A DNA stretch of 13,459 bases, taken from NCBI GenBank assembly GCA_002085305.1, contig NATJ01000012.1:1-13459 (forward strand). Direction: 5' to 3'. The notes beneath the pieces were generated by a model that did not search any database, was not told the DNA's origin, and saw nothing but the letters and a program-made list of their open reading frames with translations. Each line of letters starts with the position of its first letter. Position 1 is the first letter of the stretch. Source of the stretch: Epsilonproteobacteria bacterium 4484_65 (GTDB lineage: Bacteria > Campylobacterota > Campylobacteria > Campylobacterales > Sulfurovaceae). Both the position numbers and the translations under genes were made by a program. This document shows positions 1 through 7,118 of the stretch, in pieces.

Positions 1-529
<529 letters not shown>

Positions 530-543
530 CTACATTTATTAAT

Positions 544-640
544 CACGCAAAGCGTGCCTTGTCATCTCGAACGACCTTGAAAGCAAAGCGATTCGAGAGA
601 GATGACGATTTTTTGCTTCGTTTTTTCTAAAAAAATGAAG
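544..640. repeat. Structured intergenic element with nested inverted repeats
   Basis: The amgK-murU spacer is non-coding and holds three inverted repeats in a row. CACGC-AAA-GCGTG is at 544-556. GTCATCTC (561-568) pairs with GAGATGAC (599-606), with an alternative CTCGAA/TTCGAG pairing inside. An AT-rich arm pair CTTC...GAAG with complementary T and A runs is at 616-640. The GTCATCTCGA...GAGATGAC arrangement resembles small non-autonomous dispersed elements found between bacterial genes. Part of it (568-597) recurs at 7071-7100. The element could be a MITE- or REP-like insertion, a processing site, or an attenuator between amgK and murU. The sequence alone does not decide. Confidence 0.55.
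568..597 (+). repeat. Dispersed repeat copy A
   Basis: This 30-bp segment matches the reverse complement of 7071-7100 at 25 of 30 positions. The core CCTTGAAAGCAAAGCGATT (575-593) has one mismatch to the other copy. Both copies lie in gene spacers, after amgK here and after hemL there. This suggests a genome-wide intergenic repeat family. Confidence 0.5.
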
Positions 641-665
641 GGAGAAACACACTTGCAATCTGGGA

Positions 666-1610
666 TTACAAATCACTTAATTTATTAAGAAGAGTAACTA
701 GTTCCTTAGTCTCTGGATATTTGGAACCAGTTTCCAACACATACTTCATAGTCAATGGTATATCATCCAAATACCCATCCTTCCCATCACGCAAAGACAA
801 CCTTGCAAAAATCCCAAGCACCTTGATATGCCGTTGTAACCCCATAAAGTCAAACCATCTAATGAATGTTGCATCATCTACATCCAAACCTACACCATCA
901 CGATAATACAAAGCAAGTTCATTTACTTCTTCTTTATCCCACTCAATATAACAATCTTTAAGTAATGATACCAAATCATAGGTTATAGCCCCAACCCGTG
1001 CATCTTGGAAATCTATGATACCTATATCATCTTTTGGAGTGAGCATGATATTTCGTGAATGGAAGTCTCGGTGCACAAAGACACCTTGGGGTTGTTCCAG
1101 TACTACATCTGCTATGGTATCTAAAGTAGTTTTGATGATATTTTTTTGTTCCTTTGTCAGTGATACATCCAAATATTTACCCAAATACCACTCTTCCATC
1201 AACTCCATTTCAAAGAGTAGAAAGTCTTTGTCATAAGGTGGTAGGTTTGTAGTGTCAGTTCTTTGCATTTTGACTATTTCATCTATGGCTTTTTTATAGA
1301 GTACTTTGTAATTATCCTCATCTAAAATATCCAGATAATGTCTGCTTCCAAAGTCTCGCAAGATAAGATATCCAGATTCCATATTTTTTACTATGATATG
1401 TGGCACCCTTACATTTACAGATTCTAGTCTTTCATTCATATTTACAAATGGGATTAAACTTTCCAGTAATAATGAGGAGTCCATAAGAACATAAGTTTCA
1501 TCATCTTTACTAAGTCTATAGTAAGTTCTGAAACTTGCATCAGCAGAGGCTACTTCGATACTCCACTCACCCCAACCAATGCTTTCAAGCCAAGCTTTTA
1601 TCTTACTCAT
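666..1610 (-). CDS. amgK: N-acetylmuramate/N-acetylglucosamine anomeric kinase AmgK
   Basis: A 314-residue aminoglycoside-phosphotransferase-type kinase. AmgK phosphorylates MurNAc (and GlcNAc) at C1 with ATP in the cytoplasm, supplying MurU. Visible motifs are SADASFRTYYRL (22-33), typical of this subfamily's N-lobe, then RDFGSRHYLD (85-94). The catalytic loop VHRDFHSRN (179-187) has Asp182 as base and Asn187, and the metal-binding IIDFQDARVG (198-207) has Asp200. The ATG at 1610 is preferred. It overlaps the anmK stop by 8 bp, has a GGTGGG upstream, and starts directly at the conserved region. An ATG at 1637 would add nine hydrophobic residues read from inside anmK. The tight overlap with anmK implies co-transcription and coupled translation. 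Generic annotation would call it an APH-family kinase; the anmK and murU neighbours make AmgK the best reading. Confidence 0.88.
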   Translation of the reverse strand: MSKIKAWLESIGWGEWSIEVASADASFRTYYRLSKDDETYVLMDSSLLLESLIPFVNMNERLESVNVRVPHIIVKNMESGYLILRDFGSRHYLDILDEDNYKVLYKKAIDEIVKMQRTDTTNLPPYDKDFLLFEMELMEEWYLGKYLDVSLTKEQKNIIKTTLDTIADVVLEQPQGVFVHRDFHSRNIMLTPKDDIGIIDFQDARVGAITYDLVSLLKDCYIEWDKEEVNELALYYRDGVGLDVDDATFIRWFDFMGLQRHIKVLGIFARLSLRDGKDGYLDDIPLTMKYVLETGSKYPETKELVTLLNKLSDL

Positions 1611-2682
1611 ATAACCCACCCAAAACAGCATTGTCACTGGCTCCAGTCACATCTTTCAAATTGACCTTCTCTCTATGCACACGCTTATACGCCAACCAAG
1701 CAAAGGTCATCGCTTCTATCATATCTGCATTGGAAGCAATAGCCACTTCCACATTTGGCATAAGCGCTTTGATACGTTCAACAAGAAAGCTGTTTTTAGC
1801 ACCTCCACCACAAAGGAGTACAACATCTCTGTTAAATTGCAATACTTCATTACTGATACTAAGAGCTGTAAGTTCAAGAAGCGTTCTCTGTACATCTTCT
1901 GGGTTATGGGTTTTTCCAGAAAGATAACCCTGCAACCAAGCTTTATTGAACTTCTCCCTGCCCGTACTCTTTGGATATGGCTGTTCAAAATAGTCATCTG
2001 ACATCATACGATCTAAAAGTGCATAGTCAACACTGCCTGATTTTGCCCACTCTCCGTCTTTGTCATAAGAGATACCTTCATGCTGAGCTATCCACATATC
2101 CATTAATACATTTCCACAGCCTGTGTCGTACCCTATAAGCTTTTCATCAATTACAGTGATATTTGCCATCCCACCAATATTTACAATAGATATAGACCCT
2201 TTAATATTATCAAATATAAACTCATGAAAAGCAGGAGCAAAAGGTGCACCCTGCCCACCCAGTGCCACATCTTTACGTCTAAAGTCTGCAACTACCGGTA
2301 TGCCTGTTTTTGCAGTCAAAATGTTGGGATCTCCCAGTTGCATGGAGAAAGGATACTCTCCCGTAGGCTCATGCCAAAGTGTCTGCCCGTGCAAGCCAAT
2401 GGCTTTAATGCTAGAGGCATCTATATTTTCACGTATAAGCAAAGCACCTACAGCCTGGGTAAATAACAAACCCAAACGATGGTCCATCTGCCCTACTGCT
2501 TCCAAGGTACTTTTGCCCTCGATCATCGTTAATATGTCTGTTTTGAGTTCTAAAGATAAAGGATATTCCAAAGAGCTGATAAGTCTGCACGATGAAGTAT
2601 CTATCTCACACAGTACAACATCCACTCCATCCAGTGATGTGCCTGACATAATGCCTATATAAAGATCTCTTTTCCCACTCAT
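1603..2682 (-). CDS. anmK: Anhydro-N-acetylmuramic acid kinase AnmK
   Basis: A 359-residue protein of the usual family length (E. coli AnmK is about 369). AnmK opens the 1,6-anhydro ring of anhMurNAc and phosphorylates it to MurNAc-6-phosphate with ATP in the cytoplasm. The sequence shows the ATP-binding GIMSGTSLDGVDV (10-22) and AIGLHGQTLWHEP (94-106). It also has DFRRKDVALGGQGAPFAPAF (133-152), GYDTGCGNVLMD (184-195) with the likely catalytic Asp186, and the late CGGGAKN motif. Family members usually have Pro where this one has Cys189. The ATG at 2682 has AGGAAG at 2688-2693 and a -10 box TATAAT at 2706-2711. It is the first gene of an anmK-amgK-murU order that matches the order of the pathway reactions. 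MupP, needed between AnmK and AmgK, is not in this window. Confidence 0.95.
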   Translation of the reverse strand: MSGKRDLYIGIMSGTSLDGVDVVLCEIDTSSCRLISSLEYPLSLELKTDILTMIEGKSTLEAVGQMDHRLGLLFTQAVGALLIRENIDASSIKAIGLHGQTLWHEPTGEYPFSMQLGDPNILTAKTGIPVVADFRRKDVALGGQGAPFAPAFHEFIFDNIKGSISIVNIGGMANITVIDEKLIGYDTGCGNVLMDMWIAQHEGISYDKDGEWAKSGSVDYALLDRMMSDDYFEQPYPKSTGREKFNKAWLQGYLSGKTHNPEDVQRTLLELTALSISNEVLQFNRDVVLLCGGGAKNSFLVERIKALMPNVEVAIASNADMIEAMTFAWLAYKRVHREKVNLKDVTGASDNAVLGGLYE

Positions 2683-2705
2683 TAAAACTTCCTAATTGTA
2701 GTTGT

Positions 2706-2711
2706 ATTATA
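2706..2711 (-). promoter_or_regulatory. Probable -10 box for anmK
   Basis: TATAAT on the minus strand lies 24 nt upstream of the anmK ATG, predicting a leader of roughly 15-20 nt that includes AGGAAG. No -35 box stands at the usual distance, which is normal for sigma-70 promoters of Campylobacterota. The remaining 2712-2837 is AT-rich and must also hold the promoter of the divergent protease gene. Candidates there (TATTAT at 2801, TATAAT at 2819) are weak or too close to its start. Confidence 0.45.
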
Positions 2712-2837
2712 GTATCATGTTTTATCAATATTACCCTACGACTATGTTTATTTTTCAGTGATAGATTCTATTTGTTAACAAATTATTATAGTTTTTCGTA
2801 TATTATGGAGTATATATCTATAATATAAAGGTGAAAA

Positions 2838-3923
2838 ATGAAGAAATATAAATATTATCTAAGCTTTTTTATTATAACCATATCAATATTTCTGACAAAC
2901 GCATTTTTTGCTAATGCAAAAGAAAGTAAAGTACTTTTTGCTAAGAACAGTGCTTTAACCATAGAAGAGAAACAGAATATCTCTATTTTTGAAAATGTGA
3001 AAGACAGTGTTGTTTTTATCTCTATTCATCAACAGGTCATTGACAATTTGCGTATGACTACATTTGATATACCAAAAGGTTCAGGAAGTGGATTTATATG
3101 GGATAAGGATGGGCATATCGTTACCAACTATCATGTCATAATGAATGCCAATAAAGCAGTAGTCACACTAAAAAACGGCAAAAGATATCAAGCTTCTCTT
3201 GTTGGAGCCGCACCGAGTTATGATATAGCTGTACTCAAGATAAAGACAGAGAAGCACTTGCTTAAACCTGTTGTTCTTGATACAAGTAGAGATCTCAAAG
3301 TCGGACAGACCGTCTATGCTGTCGGTAACCCTTTTGGGCTTGACTGGACGATGACAAAAGGTATCATATCTGCTCTTGAGCGAAGTATGTATGCAACAAA
3401 TGGTCGACCCATTAGACATATGATACAGACTGATGCTTCCATCAACCCCGGAAATTCAGGAGGTCCACTACTGAACAGTAGAGGTAGGGTCATCGGGGTG
3501 AACAATATGATCTTAAGCCCCAGCGGTGCAAATGCAGGTATAGGTTTTTCCATCCCTATAGATACGGTAAACAGAGTTGTCAATTCCATTATTAAAAAAG
3601 GTGTCTATGTCAGGCCTGCTATCGGAATAAGTGTAGACAACAGGATCAATGAACTCTACAGACAATCCAGTGGCAGAGGCGGTGTGGTTGTATTAGATGT
3701 CACACCAAATACATCTGCTGCAAAAAACAAACTAAGACCGACATCTGTAGACACAAGAGGCTCTATAACATTCGGAGATGTAATCATCTCTGTGGATGCA
3801 AAGAAAATTGAAACACTTGAAGATCTCTACAGTGTACTTGATGAGCATAAAAATGGAGATACTGTAACGCTTGAAGTATTAAGGGAGAAAAAGAGAAAAA
3901 AGATAGATATAGAATTACAGTGA
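2838..3923 (+). CDS. HtrA/Deg-family periplasmic serine protease with one PDZ domain
   Basis: A 361-residue exported trypsin-like protease that would degrade or check misfolded envelope proteins. Residues 1-28 form a signal peptide or membrane anchor (KKYKYY, a hydrophobic stretch, then ANA). The protease domain (about 45-255) has a complete triad: His99 in TNYHV, Asp129 in SYDIAVLKI and Ser207 in NPGNSGGPLL. AVGNPFGLDWTMTKGIIS (161-178) is a family hallmark. One PDZ domain follows (about 260-360). Classical DegP/HtrA of Campylobacter has two PDZ domains and about 470 residues. This is therefore a shorter, DegS- or plant-Deg1-like paralogue, and it may be membrane-anchored if the leader is not cut. 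The start is supported by AAAGGTG at 2827-2833. It diverges from anmK, and its stop lies 2 bp from the stop of the convergent symporter gene. Confidence 0.9.
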   Translation: MKKYKYYLSFFIITISIFLTNAFFANAKESKVLFAKNSALTIEEKQNISIFENVKDSVVFISIHQQVIDNLRMTTFDIPKGSGSGFIWDKDGHIVTNYHVIMNANKAVVTLKNGKRYQASLVGAAPSYDIAVLKIKTEKHLLKPVVLDTSRDLKVGQTVYAVGNPFGLDWTMTKGIISALERSMYATNGRPIRHMIQTDASINPGNSGGPLLNSRGRVIGVNNMILSPSGANAGIGFSIPIDTVNRVVNSIIKKGVYVRPAIGISVDNRINELYRQSSGRGGVVVLDVTPNTSAAKNKLRPTSVDTRGSITFGDVIISVDAKKIETLEDLYSVLDEHKNGDTVTLEVLREKKRKKIDIELQ

Positions 3924-3925
3924 TT

Positions 3926-5434
3926 TTATGTTTTGTTTTTTCCCATCAGCATAACCCCAAAAGCAACCATAGTCCCACCAAGTATCTGCCAAGCAAAACC
4001 AAGTTTAAAGTCAAGGACAGCCCCAAGCACATATGGTTGAAGCAGAAGCACGGTCAGAAATCCGCCTATAAGTGACAAAGGAACCGTACTGGCATTTCCA
4101 CGCTTTGTGAAGATAGCCGCTCCAAACACTCCAAGCAATCCGGTATAGGCAAATGCCATTACACCAAGAGCAAAACTAAGTAGTGGCAGTTCCGTGTAGC
4201 GTTGCCAGTAGTACGATAGCATCGCCATGGCTGAGAGTGCTACTGCAAAGAGAAGTACAGAAGCTCTACTAGCCTTCACAAAATGTATCTCATCAACATT
4301 GCTTCTTTTCAGCTTCCAAGGTTTATAGAGGTCTTCTATGGCTACTGAAGACATAGCTCCAAGTACAGAGTTAGAACTGGACAGTGCGGCAGCTACAGCT
4401 CCTACAGTGACCAATCCTCTCATACCTTCTGGCATCTCGTGCAAAATATAGTACATAAAGATAGTGATCTTCTCACCTTCAAATTTCTGTACTACTTCTG
4501 TACTCAAACCAGAGAGTTCAGGATGTTGGTAGAAGAGATAGAGGAGTAACCCGATCATCAAAAAGAGTATGGCTACAGGAATGGTCATGTAAATGCTCAT
4601 CATAAGTGAGCGTTGTGCTTCTTTCGCACTTTTACATGTAAGCGCTCTTTGTGTCATGTCCTGATCCAGTCCATAGGCTGCAATGTTAAGAAGTAACCAT
4701 CCGCCGAGCAATGCCCATACTGAAAATCCACCCGATAGTGACCAGTCAAGTAGTTTGAGTTTATTATCTGCTTGTAATGTATTCACTACAGTAGAAAAGT
4801 CTGCATCTATGCTCACATAGAGGTAAACAAGTACAGCGATCCCTGCTCCAATGTAGGTAATGGCTTGAATGATATCTGAAAAGATGACAGATTTCACTCC
4901 TCCAAAATAGACATATGCCAGGGCACCAAGCATTAAAATGCTGATAGATATGGCTACATGTGTAGGTGTAATATCTAAAAAGAGTATCATCGAGATGGCA
5001 AGTGCACCTATGTAGAGTCGTGCACCGGAGGCAAAGAGACGTCCTATGAGGAACATCACCCCAGCTTGTTTCTTGGCAGACTCACCGTAACGTTTTTCAA
5101 GGAGTTCATAAACAGTGACTGCGTTAATGGCATAAAAACGGGGAATAAGGACTTTAGCTACGAAGATCACAGCTAAAAAAGCTGAGAGGTAAAACCCTAT
5201 GAACGTAAGGTCTTTACCATAGGAGTATTCAGGACCTCCAAGAAACGTAGCTGCCGACTGTGAAGTTGCCAGTACCGAGATAGCCACAGCGAACATCGGT
5301 ACAGTATTGCCACCTACAAAGTAATCTCTAGTAGACTTTATCTTACCCTGACTCAATATGACAGAAGTCAAAATAAGCACCAGGAAATAAGCAGCAAAGA
5401 TACTCCAGTCAAGCGTACTGAATGCTGAATTCAT
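3926..5434 (-). CDS. Sodium:solute symporter (SSS family), substrate unknown
   Basis: A 502-residue inner-membrane carrier with about 13 predicted helices. It has the LeuT-like SSS layout: SQGKIKSTRDYFVGG after helix 1, then the unwound helix with ATSQSAATFLGGPEYSYG. DQDMTQRALTCKSAKEA is the conserved cytoplasmic loop, and the small-residue AALSSSNSVLG helix contains the usual Na+-site serines. The family couples Na+ entry to uptake of sugars, sialic acid, amino acids, proline, pantothenate or short acids. The sequence does not reveal which. Its ATG overlaps the stop of the lipoprotein amidase gene as TAATG, so the two are probably translated together. That context suggests uptake of a product of peptidoglycan cleavage, which is inference only. 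The C-terminus ends at helix 13 with a short GKNKT tail. Confidence 0.88.
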   Translation of the reverse strand: MNSAFSTLDWSIFAAYFLVLILTSVILSQGKIKSTRDYFVGGNTVPMFAVAISVLATSQSAATFLGGPEYSYGKDLTFIGFYLSAFLAVIFVAKVLIPRFYAINAVTVYELLEKRYGESAKKQAGVMFLIGRLFASGARLYIGALAISMILFLDITPTHVAISISILMLGALAYVYFGGVKSVIFSDIIQAITYIGAGIAVLVYLYVSIDADFSTVVNTLQADNKLKLLDWSLSGGFSVWALLGGWLLLNIAAYGLDQDMTQRALTCKSAKEAQRSLMMSIYMTIPVAILFLMIGLLLYLFYQHPELSGLSTEVVQKFEGEKITIFMYYILHEMPEGMRGLVTVGAVAAALSSSNSVLGAMSSVAIEDLYKPWKLKRSNVDEIHFVKASRASVLLFAVALSAMAMLSYYWQRYTELPLLSFALGVMAFAYTGLLGVFGAAIFTKRGNASTVPLSLIGGFLTVLLLQPYVLGAVLDFKLGFAWQILGGTMVAFGVMLMGKNKT

Positions 5435-6147
5435 TATTTCGCTTTAGGTGGTGTTTTAAGATGTAGATCTTTTACTTTTGAACGTACTGCTTGCATAAAT
5501 TTTGGTCCGGGATCACTTTTAACTGTACGATAACCTTTGTCTTTTTCCAACCATAATGATGTATTCTCCATCTGTCTATACTCATGATGTCCTATGAGGT
5601 AATTGATGCTGGGGTATTTGCCTTTGAGGTAGTAAACAAGGTCTATATTCGCTTTCAGTTGTGCAGGTGTAAGATCTTCAGCCTTATTATCTTTCCCACC
5701 GATATTCTCTATCCCTATACTTGAGTAGTTCAACCCTATGACATGGCGTGCCATCCAGTTCTCAGGCATCAAACGATAAATGGTACCATCACGGGCTACC
5801 ATAAAGTGTGACGATACATTGAGCTGTGATGCTTTAGCAATATCTTTCCTGTCTGTAAGCAGTCTTTGAGGCTGCAGACGTTTAAATGACTTGTCAAAAC
5901 TCATCTCAGCAGTCCAGTGAAGCAAGATGATCTTAGGTGTAATCGTAATATCATTGACCGTTTTTCCATAATGAGATTTGATGTACTCTTTTGTCATAGC
6001 GACACGCTCTGCTCCAAAATCTATGGGTTTGTCGATGATATGAAGGGGTTGTATAGGTTGTGTAGTACATGTTTCACATTTAGGTTCTTCTTTTGCACAG
6101 GCAGTAAAGGCAATGAGTGTGAGGGACAGCAGTAAAGTTTTTGTCAT
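5434..6147 (-). CDS. Lipoprotein N-acetylmuramoyl-L-alanine amidase (Amidase_2/AmpD-like)
   Basis: A 237-residue zinc amidase expected to cut the bond between MurNAc (or anhMurNAc) and the stem peptide. An N-terminal leader ends in LTLIAFTAC; Cys17 is a plausible lipidation site, although Phe at -3 is an imperfect lipobox. After a Cys-rich linker (CETC, 24-27), the catalytic domain spans about 70-220. It has ILLHWTAEMS (zinc ligand His77), SSHFMVARDGTIYRLMPE (112-129), SIGIENIG (143-150), LIGHHEY (184-190, ligand His187) and SDPGPKF (211-217, Asp212). This matches AmpD/PGRP-type amidases, but the protein is exported, unlike cytosolic AmpD. I chose the ATG at 6147, with AGGA 8 nt upstream; an in-frame TTG at 6150 would add one residue. 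The downstream symporter overlaps it by 1 bp. Confidence 0.87.
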   Translation of the reverse strand: MTKTLLLSLTLIAFTACAKEEPKCETCTTQPIQPLHIIDKPIDFGAERVAMTKEYIKSHYGKTVNDITITPKIILLHWTAEMSFDKSFKRLQPQRLLTDRKDIAKASQLNVSSHFMVARDGTIYRLMPENWMARHVIGLNYSSIGIENIGGKDNKAEDLTPAQLKANIDLVYYLKGKYPSINYLIGHHEYRQMENTSLWLEKDKGYRTVKSDPGPKFMQAVRSKVKDLHLKTPPKAK

Positions 6148-6183
6148 CAAATAAATCCTAATTTATAGTTGGACTTATTTTAT

Positions 6184-6726
6184 CTAATCTTGGCTATGGT
6201 CTTCTTTGTTCATCATGAACACGATCACTATCGCCATAGGAGGGATACTTAACGCCAGAATATACGAAGGAATATGAAGCAGTCCCTGTCTATTGAGATA
6301 GAGAAAACCTAATACTAAAACAGCATAAGCACCAAGGCGATAGAAAGAAAAAGCTGCTTTACTGTCTTTCATCGTTTGAGAGAGCGTTCGTTTATTCTCT
6401 TTAAGTCTTTTTCTCTCTTCTTTAACTGTTTCTACCAGATCTTTCTCTTCAGCTTCAACGATATCTTCACTGTAAAGGTCATAAGGGTCTTCAAGTTTGT
6501 CTATAACATCTTTAGAGTCATCCATTGCAATAACATTATGTTCTACAGCTGTATTGACCATGCGACGGTAACTTATCATCGAGGCTATCATTACCAGGGC
6601 AGCAGATATGAAACCGATCTGGGTATTGTAAAGCGTTTTGATATCAAAAAATATTATAGATATAAGTATGATAATAATATCTGTAACAATGAGCGTTTTA
6701 AGGAGTTTAGTATTAATACTTGTCAT
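6184..6726 (-). CDS. Conserved-looking membrane protein of unknown function, four predicted helices
   Basis: A 180-residue protein that I do not recognise. It has two hydrophobic segments near the N-terminus (about 8-28 and 35-50) and a charged cytoplasmic middle rich in Asp, Glu and Lys (about 65-120, probably coiled-coil). Two more segments follow (about 127-145 and 150-170), then a charged tail NKEDHSQD. The ATG at 6726 is preferred. It overlaps the end of the AtpZ-like gene by 14 bp and is preceded by GAGGATGAGG. The longer reading from 6852 would add 42 residues that are only the out-of-frame translation of that gene. The overlap suggests coupled translation and a shared role with the AtpZ-like protein, possibly in membrane assembly or ion handling. 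That is speculative. Confidence 0.75.
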   Translation of the reverse strand: MTSINTKLLKTLIVTDIIIILISIIFFDIKTLYNTQIGFISAALVMIASMISYRRMVNTAVEHNVIAMDDSKDVIDKLEDPYDLYSEDIVEAEEKDLVETVKEERKRLKENKRTLSQTMKDSKAAFSFYRLGAYAVLVLGFLYLNRQGLLHIPSYILALSIPPMAIVIVFMMNKEDHSQD

Positions 6727-7021
6727 CCTCATCCTCAGCATCATATTTGTCTTGTTGTTCTTGTTTATAGGTGTATCTCGGGTCTTTTGCAAGTTCATCC
6801 AATGATTTTTTCTGCTTTGCATAGGCTTTATAAACATTAAGTATAGCAGCACCTATACCGATAAATACACCTATCCAAAGTGTCCACCCTGCTCCAGTAA
6901 GATTACGTAGACCAAGTCCTATCGCTACACCGATGAGTACGGCAACCACCATAGAGATACCAAGGCTTAATCCATCGGCAGCATCAACTACTTTTTTGAA
7001 TTTAGGTTCTTCATTTTTCAT
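6713..7021 (-). CDS. AtpZ/AtpI-family small membrane protein
   Basis: A 102-residue protein with a charged N-terminus and two membrane helices (about 19-38 and 45-65). The helices have glycine-rich faces and are joined by RNLTGAGW. The tail is highly charged (residues 69-102, ending EDEDDKY). The ADGLSLGISMVVAVLIG and GWTLWIGVFIGIGAAILN pattern is that of the AtpZ/AtpI group. Those proteins accompany the F1Fo ATP synthase and have been proposed to help c-ring assembly or Mg2+/Ca2+ transport. No ATP synthase genes are in the window, so a link to the synthase is by family only. The ATG at 7021 has AGAGGA about 10 nt upstream. The gene is 97 bp after hemL and overlaps the next membrane-protein gene. 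Confidence 0.78.
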   Translation of the reverse strand: MKNEEPKFKKVVDAADGLSLGISMVVAVLIGVAIGLGLRNLTGAGWTLWIGVFIGIGAAILNVYKAYAKQKKSLDELAKDPRYTYKQEQQDKYDAEDEDDKY

Positions 7022-7070
7022 TATATTCTGATCCTCTCATCTATTTTAACTGCTCTGTCCTGCCACTGTT

Positions 7071-7100
7071 TTCAAATCGCTTCGCTTTCAAGGGCGTTTG
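7071..7100 (-). repeat. Dispersed repeat copy B
   Basis: The reverse-complement copy of 568-597 (25 of 30 identical; 18 of 19 in the core at 7075-7093) lies in the hemL/AtpZ-like spacer. TGCCAC occurs as a short direct repeat on both sides (7061-7066 and 7099-7104). This could be a target duplication or chance, because it partly overlaps the repeat. The core contains GCGAAGC, a sequence able to form a very stable mini-hairpin. Confidence 0.45.
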
Positions 7101-7118
7101 CCACAACATTATTTATAA

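Noticed and set aside
616..640. Intrinsic terminator of amgK
   Set aside because: The inverted repeat has almost only A-T pairs in the stem and no separate U-tract after a GC-rich stem on the minus-strand transcript; it is too weak to call a terminator.
1535..1997. Open frames of 92-130 codons on both strands within anmK and amgK
   Set aside because: They lie wholly within well-supported genes in other frames and show no family motif.
2819..2824. TATAAT as the promoter of the HtrA-type gene
   Set aside because: It is only 13 bp before the ATG, so transcription would begin at or inside the ribosome-binding site AAAGGTG.
6376..6840. 154-codon open frame on the plus strand
   Set aside because: It is antisense to the membrane-protein gene, with a low-complexity F/Y/C-rich product and no ribosome-binding site; a shadow frame.
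6727..6852. Longer start for the four-helix membrane protein, adding 42 residues
   Set aside because: The added part is the second-frame translation of the AtpZ-like gene. The ATG at 6726 has GAGGATGAGG upstream and begins the hydrophobic domain.
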